DNA from: Cymbomonas tetramitiformis | Lineage: Eukaryota; Chlorophyta; Pyramimonadophyceae; Pyramimonadales; Pyramimonadaceae | NCBI GenBank assembly: GCA_001247695.2 | Contig: LGRX02028835.1 | Location: forward strand, 1 to 31,577 | Direction of reading: 5' to 3' | Length of the DNA stretch: 31,577 nt | Part shown: piece after piece, positions 30,221-31,577 of the stretch | Layout of the letters: every line of letters begins with the position of its first letter | Position numbering within the stretch: position 1 is the stretch's first letter | The notes under the pieces: generated by a model | The model's database searches: none | Seen by the model: only the letters and a program-made list of their open reading frames with translations | What the model was told of the DNA's origin: nothing | Program-made: the position numbers and the translations under genes

Positions 30221-30245
30221 CACCACCCCAACACTGTGGGTGGTG
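30221..30245 (-). promoter_or_regulatory. Hairpin at polypurine-tract position, element 5
   Basis: In element orientation CACCACCC, a 9-nt loop, then GGGTGGTG, directly abuts TGCTG of the LTR. It is the same arrangement as in elements 2, 3 and 4. Confidence 0.65.
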
Positions 30246-30548
30246 ACTGGCTAGGAGAGTCAGAAAATGTAAGGCTGTTAGTGTTAGGGCAGGAGCTAGG
30301 TGACAAGTCTAACTGCCAATCCAACTGTGCTATTCTGATACACAAATTGGAAACCTCTAGGTAGCACGTGAACAAAAGCATACGGGCAATTAAGGCACCG
30401 CTAAACAAGTGAAAAGAACCGTGCTAGCAAGTCAGTTTGAAGATTATAAAGGTGTCAAAGCAAAACATAAACCAGATTGAAGAAGTCTTTGAGGTCACAG
30501 GAGTTCTGCACACCACCATGTTGGTGTGCCTCCAGAGTGAGCAAGAAG

Positions 30549-31577
30549 TCAATCGACAGTACCAAAGTAGTCAGCGGTGGCCTCACGGAAGTCCATCCCA
30601 TAGTAGGAAGTAAAGTAACCAGCTCCATAATAGTGCCCCGCATCAAGAGGACCGCTCTCATGTAAGGCCATGCCGTAGTAGAATGCCATGTCAATACCCA
30701 AATCCGCTTGAGCCAAATCCTGAAATGCTAAAAAACTCAAAGTGTCAGGAGGCTCGGGCGGTTGAAGCTGTGGCACATCGTCAGGCAATAGGAGACCCTG
30801 AGCCGTCATCACCGGATCAAGAAAATCATTCGTAGAGAAAAATGACGGAGCCTCCCAATCGAGATCACCACCAGGCGAAGGCACCTCCGTAGCCGACCGA
30901 GCGTCGGGCACGGCTGCCACTCCCATGATCGAGATGCAAAGAACGAGGGAAAGGAGGAAAGGAATGCCCCACGGACCAACCGTGGCAGGGAAGCCCCATG
31001 GCGGCTTCCCACAACCGTAGGTCCTCTGCTCGCCCACGGGTGGCCCGGAAACATGATTGGCCGACGGAGGCGAGCCCCGCGGCTTCAGCCGGAAGCTGCC
31101 GTCGGCAAAGTCCTCGTAGTCGTCGGTGTCGTAGCCCGTCAGGTCAGACGGGTGGACAGCGGCGTGATTCACCGTCTGCACGAAGCCTCCGAACTCACCG
31201 TGCGTCGCCTCCGTGGTGGTCACCCGCGCCGATTGAACTGGCGCGGGCTGTACATCCTCTACCTGCGAACCAGGCATAGCAGGGGCCGGCACGGCGGATG
31301 CCGATGCCGCCGCACCACCTGCCGGAACCTGCCCCTCCGGTGTGATCCCCGCCGCAGCGGCAGGGCCACACACCAGAGCCGATGCATGCTCCTCAACCGC
31401 ACCCCCAGGAACAAAGGATGCGTGAGTGTAATGTACCTGCTCTTGGGCGGCCTGAACCTCAGAGGTGAGGGCATCAAGCCGCCGCAAGATGTCCTCGTCG
31501 TCGGTCCCGCCAGAAGGCGGAGGCGGTACGCTGAATCCGTAGGCCGACACGTCGATGCCGCCAATCCCGCCCGCGGA
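30549..31577 (-). CDS. gag: C-terminal part of Gag-like protein, element 5 (runs off edge)
   Basis: The frame is open from the window edge to TGA at 30551-30549, so the N-terminus and zinc knuckle lie outside. It begins with SAYGFSVPPPP, aligning with SAYSF/SAHSF just after the knuckle in elements 2 and 3. VHYTHA follows (compare VHYVHA of element 4), then an acidic stretch (YDTDDYEDFADGSF). PPWGF is followed by a hydrophobic segment (GIPFLLSLVLCISIMGVAA, about 30895-30985) with a small-residue end. The tail is acidic and tyrosine-rich (GHYYGAGYFTSYYGMDF). No stop or shift interrupts it within the window, making it the best-preserved gag tail here. Confidence 0.75.
   Translation of the reverse strand, partial: SAGGIGGIDVSAYGFSVPPPPSGGTDDEDILRRLDALTSEVQAAQEQVHYTHASFVPGGAVEEHASALVCGPAAAAGITPEGQVPAGGAAASASAVPAPAMPGSQVEDVQPAPVQSARVTTTEATHGEFGGFVQTVNHAAVHPSDLTGYDTDDYEDFADGSFRLKPRGSPPSANHVSGPPVGEQRTYGCGKPPWGFPATVGPWGIPFLLSLVLCISIMGVAAVPDARSATEVPSPGGDLDWEAPSFFSTNDFLDPVMTAQGLLLPDDVPQLQPPEPPDTLSFLAFQDLAQADLGIDMAFYYGMALHESGPLDAGHYYGAGYFTSYYGMDFREATADYFGTVD

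Overview
The window looks like a repeat-rich nuclear region of a eukaryote, most likely a unicellular alga or other protist. The evidence is spliceosomal intron boundaries that join in phase (GTAAG/GTAAGT donors, pyrimidine-AG acceptors), LTR retrotransposons with TG...CA ends and 5-bp target duplications, a Mutator-like transposase, a TA-flanked MITE, several minisatellites, and a secreted EGF plus FG-GAP repeat protein of a kind common in marine protists. No rRNA, convincing intact tRNA, CRISPR array or bacterial-type operon was seen. The lineage cannot be fixed from the sequence alone.

Layout. Positions 1-2450 hold no recognised gene, but carry three consecutive strong hairpins (448-738). 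Positions 2453-4970 (+) hold a candidate multi-exon gene with an EF-hand-like motif; a 38-bp minisatellite (2974-3290) and a 43-bp triplicate (4406-4534) lie in its introns. Positions 5000-9200 are intergenic: a Tc1/mariner-like MITE (7408-7749), clusters of TATCGATA-type words, and a mosaic of dispersed repeats (8218-8640). A truncated gag-only LTR element begins at 9205 and stops at a GGAC microsatellite near 10.64-10.76 kb. Positions 10.9-14.4 kb hold palindrome families and duplicated repeats. Positions 14526-16510 (+) hold a decayed MULE-type transposase gene with an intron. Positions 17.5-19.6 kb hold the decayed 3' part of another gag-type element (element 4).

The centre is a three-level nest. 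The LTR of element 4 (19397-19564, continuing at 25817-25820) is split by a 6247-bp element (19565-25811, TSD TTTCC, LTRs identical except for an A-run). That element is itself split inside gag by a minus-strand 3325-bp element (21425-24749, TSD AGGAC). A further minus-strand element of the same group runs off the right edge (about 29.95-31.577 kb).

None of these elements shows protease, integrase or reverse transcriptase in this window. They look like non-autonomous, gag-only LTR retrotransposons (TR-GAG type). They share a primer-binding site resembling the copia-style half of initiator tRNA-Met (GGTTATGG... directly after the LTR), a G/T-rich hairpin abutting the 3' LTR where a polypurine tract would be expected, an expanded zinc knuckle (CX4CX6HX4C), and an internal hydrophobic segment ending in small residues. 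Between the nest and the last element lies the FG-GAP gene (27544-29151, +), preceded by an array of palindromic CCACAATATTGTGG-like motifs and followed by more repeats.
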